Below are positions 15,043-23,066 of a stretch of DNA of 64,000 nucleotides, in pieces. Position 1 is the stretch's first letter. Each line of letters begins with the position of its first letter. Below the pieces are notes generated by a model. The model saw only the letters and a list, made by a program, of their open reading frames with translations, ran no database searches and was not told the DNA's origin. The DNA is from Pseudomonas aegrilactucae (GTDB taxonomy: Bacteria; Pseudomonadota; Gammaproteobacteria; Pseudomonadales; Pseudomonadaceae). Where the stretch lies: assembly GCF_019168305.1 (NCBI RefSeq), contig NZ_JAHTBI010000008.1, positions 117,742 to 181,741 on the forward strand, in the 5' to 3' direction. The position numbers and the translations under genes are program-made.

Positions 15043-16347
15043 TCAAGCTTTGACAACATTGTCGGCTGGCTTGAGGTACCTGCCTCGGGAGTCGACGATC
15101 AGGCTCGCGGCGCTGCCGATCATGTCGAAATCAAACTTGTCATGGTCGGTCGCCAACAATACACAGTCATAGCTACGGATCACATCGGCAGTGAGTGCCA
15201 CGCTGGAAAGGTCGAAATGGTGCTCTCGCATTTTCGGAAATGCCGGGACATGCGGGTCACTGTAGTGCACCACAGCACCCAGAGCCCTCAGTTTTTCCAT
15301 CATGAACACCGAGGGCGACTCTCGCATATCATCGACGTTCTTCTTGTAGGCGATGCCCAATACCAGGACCCTGCTGCCGTTAACCGCCTTCTTGCGTTCG
15401 TTCAACGCACTGGAAACCTTGGCAATCACATAGTCCGGCATTGCCGAATTGACCTCGCCGGCCAACTCGATGAAACGGGTATGCAGGCCATATTCACGCG
15501 CTTTCCAGGTCAGGTAGAACGGATCGATCGGAATGCAGTGGCCACCAAGGCCCGGCCCTGGGTAGTAGGGTACAAAGCCGAAAGGCTTGGTGGCGGCGGC
15601 ACGAATCACTTCATGAATGTCGATACCCATCTTGTCGGCAACGATCTTCATTTCGTTCACCAGGCCGATGTTCACCGCGCGATGGATATTTTCCAGCAGC
15701 TTGGTCATTTCTGCCGCACGCGTGCTCGACACAGGGACAACCTTGTCGATCACCTGGCCATACAAGGCCATGCCGACCTCCAGGCACGCAGCAGTGTGAC
15801 CACCACATACCTTCGGAATCGAGCGGGTAGTGAAGTTGGGGTTGCCCGGGTCTTCTCGCTCAGGCGAGTAAACCAGGAAGATATCGTCGCCTACCGCAAG
15901 GCCACGAGATTCGATACGCGGCAACAGTTCCTCGTCCGTGGTACCTGGGTAGGTCGTACTCTCCAGCGATATCACTTGCCCCGCGCGCAGGTAGGGAACC
16001 AACGAGGCGGTGGTATCGAGCACGAAGCTCAAGTCCGGCTCGCGGTATTTATTGAGCGGCGTGGGCACGCAGAGAATCAATGCGTCGACGTCAGCAGCAC
16101 GGGTAAAGTCGGTTGTGGCCTCAAACCCCTGCGCCACGGCGCCCGCAATGGCCTCGGCAGGGATATGCTCGATATAACTCTTACCTTGAGCGATGCAATC
16201 GATCTTGGACTGATCGATATCGAAACCGACCACTTTGTACCCTACCTCTGCGTAGCGTAGAACCAGTGGCAGCCCAACATAACCCAAGCCGACAATGCCT
16301 ATGCTGGCGGTGCGCTCAGTCAACCGGCCGAGAAGCTGTTGCTTCAT
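15043..16347 (-). CDS. wbpA: UDP-N-acetyl-D-glucosamine 6-dehydrogenase (WbpA type)
   Basis: Nucleotide-sugar dehydrogenase of 434 residues that oxidises C6 of a UDP-HexNAc in two NAD-dependent steps. [19 protein letters not shown] is the N-terminal NAD fold, and [19 protein letters not shown] contains the catalytic cysteine. [20 protein letters not shown] marks the C-terminal UDP-binding domain. The [15 protein letters not shown] form resembles WbpA, which makes UDP-GlcNAcA, but substrate cannot be fixed by eye. AGGGG precedes the ATG. It lies next to a second, WecC-type dehydrogenase, so two different uronic acids may be produced. Confidence 0.88.
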   Translation of the reverse strand: MKQQLLGRLTERTASIGIVGLGYVGLPLVLRYAEVGYKVVGFDIDQSKIDCIAQGKSYIEHIPAEAIAGAVAQGFEATTDFTRAADVDALILCVPTPLNKYREPDLSFVLDTTASLVPYLRAGQVISLESTTYPGTTDEELLPRIESRGLAVGDDIFLVYSPEREDPGNPNFTTRSIPKVCGGHTAACLEVGMALYGQVIDKVVPVSSTRAAEMTKLLENIHRAVNIGLVNEMKIVADKMGIDIHEVIRAAATKPFGFVPYYPGPGLGGHCIPIDPFYLTWKAREYGLHTRFIELAGEVNSAMPDYVIAKVSSALNERKKAVNGSRVLVLGIAYKKNVDDMRESPSVFMMEKLRALGAVVHYSDPHVPAFPKMREHHFDLSSVALTADVIRSYDCVLLATDHDKFDFDMIGSAASLIVDSRGRYLKPADNVVKA

Positions 16348-16390
16348 TCAAAAACCCCTACCTGAAATACCAATACGAGATACACAGCAC

Positions 16391-17671
16391 TCAGTTCTGG
16401 CGAGCAGAAGCTGCCATAGCGCCGCGCGTATCCAAAAGCCGCTGATCGCCATTCAACACCAGCGATTTGCTATCGAAAATTTTATGATCGACCAGGAAAA
16501 CCAAAATGTCCGCAGTGGTTGCGGTGGAAAAGTCGACGAATTCGGCGCCCGCCTCGATCAACGCCACAGGCGCTGCGTCGATGTGCGGCTCAACAGCCAG
16601 GACTTGCCCCGGATAACGCGCAGCAATATCCACCGTAATGGCAAGCGCCGGGCTTTCTCTGAGATCGTCAATATTGGCCTTGAACGCCAACCCAAAGCAC
16701 GCGATTTTCAGCTCGTTTCGCTGTTTTGCGCCGCGCTGAACCAACTCGTCGACGAGCACATCGACCTTGCCACACACCCACCGAGGTTTACTGTCGTTAA
16801 CCTCCCGGGCAGTACGAATCAGACGCGACTCTTCTGGCGCCTGACTGACAATAAACCAGGGATCGACCGCGATGCAGTGCCCGCCGACACCCGGCCCTGG
16901 CTGCAATATATCAACCCGAGGGTGACGATTTGCCAGACGAATCAGCTCCCACACGTTCACACCGACCTTGTCACAGATGATGGACAGCTCGTTGGCAAAG
17001 GCGATATTGACATCGCGAAAGCTGTTCTCCGTCAGCTTGCACATTTCGGCAGTACGAGAATCAGTAATGACACACTCAGCATCCACAAACATTTTGTAGA
17101 GGCTGGCCGCCAATGCGGAGCAGCGCGGTGTCATCCCGCCAATTACCCTATCGTTATGTACCAGCTCACGAATCACATGCCCCGGCAAGACGCGCTCCGG
17201 GCAATGGGCAATACGAATATCCGACGCCTCTCCCGCATCCTGGGGGAACGACAAATCCGGACGAGCGCTGGCAAGCCAGGCGGCCATCTGCTCGGTCGCC
17301 CCCACTGGCGATGTGGACTCCAGAACGACCAGGTCACCAGGCTTCAGAACCGGTGCGATACTTTTGCTAGCAGACTCGACGAATGACAAATCCGGCTCAT
17401 GTTCAGCATTAAATGGTGTCGGCACAGCAATTAAAAACGCATCGGCTGGCTCAGCCACTGACGTCGCGCGTAAAAAGCCCTCCGTCACAGCCGCATGTAC
17501 AAGCATGTCGAGATCTGGCTCGACTATATGAACTTCGCCACGATTGATTATTTCCACCGTGCGAGGATTAACATCAACGCCTATTACTTGTATTTTCCGC
17601 GAAGCGAATACAGCCGCAGTGGGGAGACCGATGTAGCCCAACCCAATGACGGCAATGGTGCCAAAAGTCAT
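16391..17671 (-). CDS. wecC: UDP-N-acetyl-D-mannosamine dehydrogenase
   Basis: Oxidises UDP-ManNAc to UDP-ManNAcA with two NAD. 426 residues. IAVIGLGYIGLPTAAVFA is the NAD loop, TENSFRDVNIAFANELS is a WecC/RffD signature stretch, and GPGVGGHCIAVDPWFIVS contains the catalytic cysteine. CFGLAFKANIDDLRESPA lies in the C-terminal domain. The ATG at 17671 directly follows the wecB stop, with AGAGG seven bases upstream. Pairing with wecB fixes the substrate better than sequence alone. Confidence 0.93.
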   Translation of the reverse strand: MTFGTIAVIGLGYIGLPTAAVFASRKIQVIGVDVNPRTVEIINRGEVHIVEPDLDMLVHAAVTEGFLRATSVAEPADAFLIAVPTPFNAEHEPDLSFVESASKSIAPVLKPGDLVVLESTSPVGATEQMAAWLASARPDLSFPQDAGEASDIRIAHCPERVLPGHVIRELVHNDRVIGGMTPRCSALAASLYKMFVDAECVITDSRTAEMCKLTENSFRDVNIAFANELSIICDKVGVNVWELIRLANRHPRVDILQPGPGVGGHCIAVDPWFIVSQAPEESRLIRTAREVNDSKPRWVCGKVDVLVDELVQRGAKQRNELKIACFGLAFKANIDDLRESPALAITVDIAARYPGQVLAVEPHIDAAPVALIEAGAEFVDFSTATTADILVFLVDHKIFDSKSLVLNGDQRLLDTRGAMAASARQN

Positions 17672-18808
17672 TTACAGCCTCTTAATCACGGAGCTTAGGG
17701 TTGCAACAATCCGAGAGCACGCCTTTCCATCCCCGTAAGGATTGTAAGCATGGCTCATGGCACTATATGCGTTGTTATCGGTAAGCAAGGTAAGCAACCC
17801 ATCAGTGATGGTACGTGTATTCGTACCCACCAACTTGACGGTACCGGCATCGACTGCCTCAGGCCGCTCCGTGGTATCACGCATGACTAGAACAGGCTTG
17901 CCCAACGAGGGCGCCTCCTCCTGAATACCACCGGAGTCCGTCAGGATCAGATAGGCCTGATTCATCAGATAGACAAAGGGCAGGTAGTCGAGAGGCTCGA
18001 TCAGGTGCACATTATCAATACCCGCCAACAAACGGTTTACTGGCTCACGCACGTTCGGGTTCAAGTGAACGGGGTAAACAATCTCTACCTCAGGAAAACA
18101 CCGTGCGGTGTCCACAAGGGCTTGGCAGATACGCTCGAAGCCACCACCGAAGCTCTCCCGGCGATGCCCGGTAACCAACACAAGCTTGCGCTCCGGTCGC
18201 AGGAACTCAAAACGGGAAGCGATCTGCGCCCTGAGCGCAGCATCACTGTCCAGCTTGGTAACCGCCTGCAGCAGCGCATCAATCACGGTGTTGCCCGTCA
18301 CGACAATGCTCTCTGGATTGACACCTTCTCGCAGCAGGTTTTCTCGCGAAGTTTCAGTCGGCGCAAAGTGCAATGAGGCAAGTGCCCCTGTGACCTTGCG
18401 GTTACCCTCCTCCGGCCAGGGAGAATAGAGGTTGCCCGTACGCAGGCCCGCCTCGACATGGGCGACCGGGATTTGCTGGTAATACGCAGCGACGCTGGCG
18501 GCAAAGGTAGTGGCCGTATCGCCGTGCACCAGCACAACGTCGGGCTTGAAGTCGTGCAGAACTTCGCGCATGCCCAGCAGAATCGAACTGGTCACGTCGG
18601 TAAGGTCCTGCCCCGGCTTCATGATGTCGAGATCGAAGTCGGGTGTCAGTTCAAACAACTCCAGCACTTGATCAAGCATCTGTCGATGCTGGCCGGTCAC
18701 GCAGACTTTTGCCTCGAAACGCGGGTCCGCTCGCAGCGCGAGCGCCAGAGGCGCCATCTTGATGGCCTCAGGGCGCGTACCGAAGACACAAAGCGCTTTT
18801 ATCGTCAT
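17672..18808 (-). CDS. wecB: UDP-N-acetylglucosamine 2-epimerase (non-hydrolysing)
   Basis: Interconverts UDP-GlcNAc and UDP-ManNAc, supplying WecC. 378 residues, standard length. [19 protein letters not shown] is the N-terminal signature, [17 protein letters not shown] and [18 protein letters not shown] hold active-site acidic residues, and [20 protein letters not shown] binds UDP. It is the first gene of the leftward cluster. The 5' region carries a JUMPstart/ops-like element about 120 bases upstream. No clear ribosome site is seen before the ATG. Confidence 0.95.
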   Translation of the reverse strand: MTIKALCVFGTRPEAIKMAPLALALRADPRFEAKVCVTGQHRQMLDQVLELFELTPDFDLDIMKPGQDLTDVTSSILLGMREVLHDFKPDVVLVHGDTATTFAASVAAYYQQIPVAHVEAGLRTGNLYSPWPEEGNRKVTGALASLHFAPTETSRENLLREGVNPESIVVTGNTVIDALLQAVTKLDSDAALRAQIASRFEFLRPERKLVLVTGHRRESFGGGFERICQALVDTARCFPEVEIVYPVHLNPNVREPVNRLLAGIDNVHLIEPLDYLPFVYLMNQAYLILTDSGGIQEEAPSLGKPVLVMRDTTERPEAVDAGTVKLVGTNTRTITDGLLTLLTDNNAYSAMSHAYNPYGDGKACSRIVATLSSVIKRL

Positions 18809-19345
18809 TTAAACCACACAATCCAAGACCATTTTTAAAAAGGTTTGCACCACCAGACCATTCGCAATTGGCAATCAGAAACATCCAACGTCGCGACACC
18901 TGCTTGCAGCGCACGCACAACGGTACGCCAGCGCCCTCCTGGCCGCTAGTTCCCCATGCACGCTCGTGCCTCAGACGCCCAATGGCGACCGACAACTCTG
19001 GCCTATTAGCCGACAAAGGATATCATGACACTCATCGCACGGCATGACCTTCAAGTCATTGAGGGTACTCCTGCGGATACACATGTCGTTATCGGCACTC
19101 AAGGCACGCGGCCATGGTTTCATTTCGAGCCGAGCAGACGAGCGTGCGCGCAACTTCCCGGCGCCTGGGAGACAGGCCCTTCATCGAAGTTGGCTTTCTT
19201 TACCGTCAGTGAAATCGTCGCGCATCAGCCCGCCGCGCCTCGATCTGCGCGCCACAGGCATGTCTCAGCAACCGAGCGGATGTTTCACGCAACCCGGGCG
19301 AGTTGCGCATCATCATGACAGCACTAATGCCGCCAGGAGCCACCC
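18809..19345. other. Gene-poor junction upstream of the polysaccharide cluster
   Basis: About 540 bases without an intact gene. It should hold the cluster promoter on the minus strand and contains the JUMPstart-like element. On the plus strand, 19025-19318 is open for 97 codons. Its first part (MTLIARHDLQVIEG, then RPWFHFEPSRR) resembles, from memory only, the N-terminus of LPS-locus glycosyltransferases, and similarity is lost afterwards. It may be a decayed fragment, but I cannot support a gene. Confidence 0.5.
18925..18960 (-). promoter_or_regulatory. JUMPstart/ops-like element upstream of wecB
   Basis: On the minus strand GGCGCTGGCGT (18935-18925) matches the ops core GGCGGTAGCGT at 9 of 11 positions. 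The preceding bases read GGGGAACTAGCGGCCAGGAG, similar to the upstream part of the JUMPstart box. Such elements recruit RfaH to long polysaccharide operons, where RfaH suppresses premature termination. Location, 117 bases before the first gene of an approximately 18-kb operon, fits. Two mismatches in the core make it tentative. Confidence 0.4.
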
Positions 19346-19638
19346 TCACACTGCTGCGGTACCCCAGGCACAGCATCCCCCTCCCGCTGCGCGCTCCATC
19401 AATGCCGTGCGCCAAGCCTGCTTGACCCCAAGCTCACCATGCACCAGACGCAGCTGCCGAGGCCAGTGATTGAGGTGAATGTGAGTAAGTAGCAGCGCCT
19501 GGATGCCGCCTATCGGGAAGTCGATATTCAAACCCGGCGAGCGGCGGGCATCTTCACCCTGGAACAGGCCACAGTCGATCAATACGCTGTGATCGGCACT
19601 GACGTGCAACGGGCACCATGAATGGCGCCGTGATGGGT
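19346..19638 (-). pseudogene. Remnant of a metallo-beta-lactamase-fold RNA-processing-type hydrolase
   Basis: Reading leftward, HHGAIHG appears in one frame (about 19635-19615), then after a frame change and loss of a few residues LHVSADHSVLIDCGLFQG, the N-terminal strand of MBL-fold hydrolases with a beta-CASP/RNA-specificity domain. GGIQALLLTHIHLNH carries the metal motif H-x-H-x-D-H with the aspartate changed to asparagine. It passes directly into WPRQLRLVHGELGVKQA, which belongs to the extreme C-terminus of such proteins. The middle, including the whole beta-CASP region, is therefore deleted. A full-length member would be about 450-480 residues. Family assignment is from memory of the motifs. 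Confidence 0.6.
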
Positions 19639-19675
19639 AACAGCAGGATATGCCATGCGAGCCCGTTTTCTGGAG

Positions 19676-19707
19676 TGTTTAATGGAGCGCCATTACTCCA
19701 TAAAACA
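19676..19707. terminator. 12-bp hairpin between lapA and the cluster junction
   Basis: TGTTTAATGGAG (19676-19687) pairs with CTCCATAAAACA (19696-19707) with one mismatch and an eight-base loop. It lies 80 bases past the lapA stop on the minus strand and could end the ihfB-lapA transcript. No T-run follows on either strand, so it may instead be an RNA-stabilising or residual repeat structure. Confidence 0.4.
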
Positions 19708-19789
19708 CGGGCGCTGCCGCGTGGCATCTTCAGTCAGTTGCCGTGGGAAGGCTCTACTTTGGATGACAGATGGATATCTGTGGCCGGCG

Positions 19790-20032
19790 TTACTGGCTGA
19801 TACGCCGCGCGCGACGCTTGGCACGCATCCCGATGTAGACGCCCATCAGCGGGCCAACCAGCAAACCACCCACCAGCGCAACCAGCACCACAACCGATAG
19901 CGGCAAGGCCGGCAAAGCCCAACCAAACAGCACCAGGGCTACCGATTGCTGATTCTCCAGCACAAACAGCAGCACAACGGCGGCGATGGACAGGACCACC
20001 AGCGCCAACAGCACACGCTTCAGATTACGCAT
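19790..20032 (-). CDS. lapA: LapA-domain inner-membrane protein (DUF1049)
   Basis: An 80-residue membrane protein of the LapA (YciS) family, linked in E. coli with LapB to control of LPS synthesis through LpxC turnover. Two hydrophobic helices are visible: about residues 7-27, followed by ENQQSVALVLFGW, the conserved LapA segment, and about residues 43-65. The tail MRAKRRARRIS is basic and probably cytoplasmic. The coiled-coil extension seen in E. coli LapA is short here. It starts 24 bases after ihfB and is likely co-transcribed. This is LPS LapA, not the large adhesin of the same name in P. putida. Confidence 0.88.
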   Translation of the reverse strand: MRNLKRVLLALVVLSIAAVVLLFVLENQQSVALVLFGWALPALPLSVVVLVALVGGLLVGPLMGVYIGMRAKRRARRISQ

Positions 20033-20056
20033 GGCGCGCTCCTTGCTCAGCGGCGA

Positions 20057-20350
20057 TCATGCGCCCTCTTCCTCTTCATTGACCCGATCACGCAATTCCT
20101 TGCCGGGCTTGAAGTGCGGGACGAACTTGCCGTCCAGGCTTACCGACTGGCCGGTCTTCGGGTTGCGGCCCAGCCGCGGCGCTCTGTAGTGCAGCGAGAA
20201 GCTGCCAAAGCCGCGGATCTCGATACGATCTCCGGTCGCCAGGCACTGGGACATCTGTTCAAGCATGGTCTTGATGGCCAACTCCACATCCTTGGATGAA
20301 AGCAGCCCTTGATGGGTGACAATTCGTTCGATCAACTCGGACTTCGTCAT
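20057..20350 (-). CDS. ihfB: Integration host factor subunit beta
   Basis: 97 residues. IHF-beta pairs with IhfA to bend DNA sharply at specific sites in promoters, replication and recombination. [23 protein letters not shown] is the start helix pair. [26 protein letters not shown] contains the beta-ribbon arm with the intercalating proline in [24 protein letters not shown] is the C-terminal helix. A short acidic tail EEEEGA is normal for pseudomonads. It lies downstream of rpsA, from which it is separated by a strong terminator, so it has its own promoter in 20351-20533. Confidence 0.97.
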   Translation of the reverse strand: MTKSELIERIVTHQGLLSSKDVELAIKTMLEQMSQCLATGDRIEIRGFGSFSLHYRAPRLGRNPKTGQSVSLDGKFVPHFKPGKELRDRVNEEEEGA

Positions 20351-20533
20351 ACTTTTCCCTTCTTTATCAAGCAGCTAGATCATTGCTTCCTTTGTTTGTA
20401 GCACGCCCCGAAGGATTTGAACAGGGCGCTTCTTGACTTAATCAAAAATTCAAAATTGCGCTGAAAAGGGAACTGTCGGGATCGATGGCCTACGGCACTG
20501 GTAGGACAAGGGGAGGCGCCAAATCGCAGGCAC

Positions 20534-20563
20534 AAAAAAGGGCGACCGAAGTCGCCCTTTTTA
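20534..20563 (-). terminator. Rho-independent terminator of rpsA
   Basis: GGGCGAC and GTCGCCC form a perfect stem around CGAA, flanked by A6 on the left and T5 on the right. It works on paper in both directions. On the minus strand it lies 16 bases after the rpsA stop and is followed by six T's. Confidence 0.9.
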
Positions 20564-20578
20564 ATGATCAAGCAGAAC

Positions 20579-22255
20579 TCAGTTCTGTTTGGCCATTGCT
20601 TCGCGCAGCAGTGCAGCCATGGTGGTGTCGGCGGCAGCTTCCGGAGCAGCTTTCAGGCTCTGGATTGCTTCTTTCTCTTCAGCGTCGTCTTTCGACTTGA
20701 TGGAGAGGTTGATTACGCGGCTCTTGCGGTCAACGCTGATGATCTTGGCTTCAACTTCTTCGCCTTCCTTCAGAACGTTACGCGCGTCTTCAACGCGGTC
20801 ACGGCTGATTTCGGAAGCTTTCAGAGTGGCTTCGATGTCGTCGGCCAGGGTGATGATAGCGCCCTTGGCGTCAACTTCTTTAACGATACCTTTGACGATA
20901 GCGCCTTTGTCGTTGACAGCAACGTAGTTGGAGAACGGATCGTCTTCCAGTTGCTTGATGCCCAGGGAGATGCGCTCACGCTCTGGATCAACCGACAGGA
21001 TCACGGTGTCCAGCTCGTCGCCCTTCTTGAAGCGACGTACGGCTTCTTCGCCGACTTCGTTCCAGGAGATGTCCGACAGGTGAACCAGACCGTCGATGCC
21101 GCCGTCCAGACCAATGAAGATACCGAAATCGGTGATCGACTTGATGGTGCCGGAGATCTTGTCGCCCTTGTTGAACTGGCCAGAGAAGTCTTCCCATGGG
21201 TTCGACTTGCACTGCTTGATGCCCAGGGAGATACGACGACGCTCTTCGTCGATGTCCAGAACCATGACTTCCACTTCGTCGCCGACTTGTACGACTTTCG
21301 AAGGGTGGATGTTCTTGTTGGTCCAGTCCATTTCGGAAACGTGTACCAGGCCTTCCACGCCTTCTTCCAGCTCTGCGAAGCAGCCGTAGTCGGTCAGGTT
21401 GGTCACACGCGCCATGACGCGGGTGCTTTCTGGGTAACGTGCCTTGATAGCAACCCATGGGTCTTCGCCCAGTTGCTTCAGGCCCAGCGAAACGCGGTTA
21501 CGCTCACGATCGTACTTCAGTACCTTGACGTCGATCTCGTCGCCAACGTTGACGATCTCCGACGGGTGCTTGATACGCTTCCAGGCCATGTCGGTGATGT
21601 GCAGCAGGCCATCAACGCCGCCCAGATCAACGAATGCGCCGTAGTCGGTGAGGTTCTTGACGATACCTTTGACTTGCTGGCCTTCCTGCAGCGATTCCAG
21701 CAGAGCTTCGCGCTCGGCGCTGTTTTCGGCTTCCAGGACGCTGCGACGGGAAACGACAACGTTGTTGCGCTTCTGGTCCAGCTTGATGACCTTGAATTCC
21801 AGCTCTTTGCCTTCGAGGTGGGTGGTGTCGCGCACTGGGCGGACATCAACCAGGGAGCCCGGCAGGAACGCACGGATACCGTTAACGTCGACAGTGAAGC
21901 CGCCTTTAACTTTACCGTTGATAACGCCCTTGACCACTTCTTCAGCGGCGAAAGCTGCTTCCAGAACAATCCAGCACTCGGCGCGCTTGGCTTTTTCACG
22001 GGACAGCTTGGTTTCGCCAAAGCCGTCTTCGACCGCGTCCAGCGCAACGTGAACTTCGTCACCGACCTTGATGGTCAGCTCGCCAGCTTCGTTGTAGAAC
22101 TGCTCGAGCGGGATGACGCCCTCGGACTTCAGACCGGCGTGGACAGTAACCCAGTCACCGTCGATATCGACAACGATACCGGTGATGATCGCACCTGGCT
22201 GAAGGTTGAGGGTTTTCAGGCTTTCTTCAAAGAGTTCTGCAAAGCTTTCGCTCAT
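20579..22255 (-). CDS. rpsA: 30S ribosomal protein S1
   Basis: 558 residues with six S1 RNA-binding repeats, needed to load most mRNAs on the ribosome. Repeated V-x-G-x-V elements are visible: [81 protein letters not shown] and [20 protein letters not shown]. The phrases [22 protein letters not shown] and [11 protein letters not shown] end three of them. The 124-base leader after cmk probably contains the promoter and the S1 autoregulatory region. Confidence 0.98.
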   Translation of the reverse strand: MSESFAELFEESLKTLNLQPGAIITGIVVDIDGDWVTVHAGLKSEGVIPLEQFYNEAGELTIKVGDEVHVALDAVEDGFGETKLSREKAKRAECWIVLEAAFAAEEVVKGVINGKVKGGFTVDVNGIRAFLPGSLVDVRPVRDTTHLEGKELEFKVIKLDQKRNNVVVSRRSVLEAENSAEREALLESLQEGQQVKGIVKNLTDYGAFVDLGGVDGLLHITDMAWKRIKHPSEIVNVGDEIDVKVLKYDRERNRVSLGLKQLGEDPWVAIKARYPESTRVMARVTNLTDYGCFAELEEGVEGLVHVSEMDWTNKNIHPSKVVQVGDEVEVMVLDIDEERRRISLGIKQCKSNPWEDFSGQFNKGDKISGTIKSITDFGIFIGLDGGIDGLVHLSDISWNEVGEEAVRRFKKGDELDTVILSVDPERERISLGIKQLEDDPFSNYVAVNDKGAIVKGIVKEVDAKGAIITLADDIEATLKASEISRDRVEDARNVLKEGEEVEAKIISVDRKSRVINLSIKSKDDAEEKEAIQSLKAAPEAAADTTMAALLREAMAKQN

Positions 22256-22379
22256 TTTAATTCCTGTAGATTAGGGCGAGACATACGCCCATCAGCCACA
22301 TTCCAGACAATGTGGGTTTCGTTCATTAAAGGGTAAGCCTGCAGGACGTTGACTGGTGCCCCTGCATGCTGCCCTGGTA

Positions 22380-23066
22380 TCAGGCGATATCGCGAAGTGC
22401 GATTTCGCTCCTGATGCGTTCCAACACCTGCTCGATGGACAATTCCGTGGAATCCAGTTGGATGGCATCGGCCGCCGGCTTGAGCGGGGCCACTGCGCGC
22501 TGGGTGTCGCGCTCATCGCGCGCACGTATCTCATCTAGCAGACTCGACAGACTAACATCATCGCCCTTGCCCTTCAACTGCAAGTATCGACGACGCGCCC
22601 GCTCCTCGGCACTGGCCGTGAGGAAAATCTTCAACGGTGCATCGGGGAATACCACCGTGCCCATGTCCCGCCCATCGGCGATCAGGCCCGGGGCTTCCTG
22701 GAAGGCGCGCTGACGCTGCAGCAGCGCGTCACGCACCGCAGGCAGCGAAGCAACCATGGACGCCCCGGCACCAACCGTCTCGGTGCGAATCACGCTGCTC
22801 ACGTCATCGCCTTCCAGAATGGTCTGCTGCAGCTTGCCCGGCTCGGCGGCGATGAACTGGACATCCAGGTGCGCCGCCAGCTTCACCAGCAGCTCTTCAT
22901 TGGTCAGATCGACGCCATGGTTGTTGGCGGCAAATGCCACCAACCGGTACAGCGCACCCGAGTCCAGCAGGCGCCAACCCAGCTCACGGGCCAGCAGCCC
23001 GGCAACCGTGCCCTTGCCCGAACCGCTCGGCCCGTCAATGGTGATGACCGGTGCATTCAGGTTCAC
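22380..23066 (-). CDS. cmk: Cytidylate kinase
   Basis: Phosphorylates CMP and dCMP with ATP. 228 residues. [16 protein letters not shown] is the P-loop near the N-terminus, [10 protein letters not shown] binds the nucleotide base, and [20 protein letters not shown] and [10 protein letters not shown] form the CMP-binding insert and lid. The start is a GTG overlapping the aroA stop in GTGA, so translation is coupled to the tyrA-aroA gene. The same order (aroA, cmk, rpsA) is found in many proteobacteria. Confidence 0.97.
   Translation of the reverse strand: MNLNAPVITIDGPSGSGKGTVAGLLARELGWRLLDSGALYRLVAFAANNHGVDLTNEELLVKLAAHLDVQFIAAEPGKLQQTILEGDDVSSVIRTETVGAGASMVASLPAVRDALLQRQRAFQEAPGLIADGRDMGTVVFPDAPLKIFLTASAEERARRRYLQLKGKGDDVSLSSLLDEIRARDERDTQRAVAPLKPAADAIQLDSTELSIEQVLERIRSEIALRDIA

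Noticed and set aside
20564..22336. 590-codon open frame on the plus strand
   Set aside because: Opposite rpsA; its internal repetitiveness (repeated F-x-V-D-x-N) only reflects the S1 repeats read backwards.
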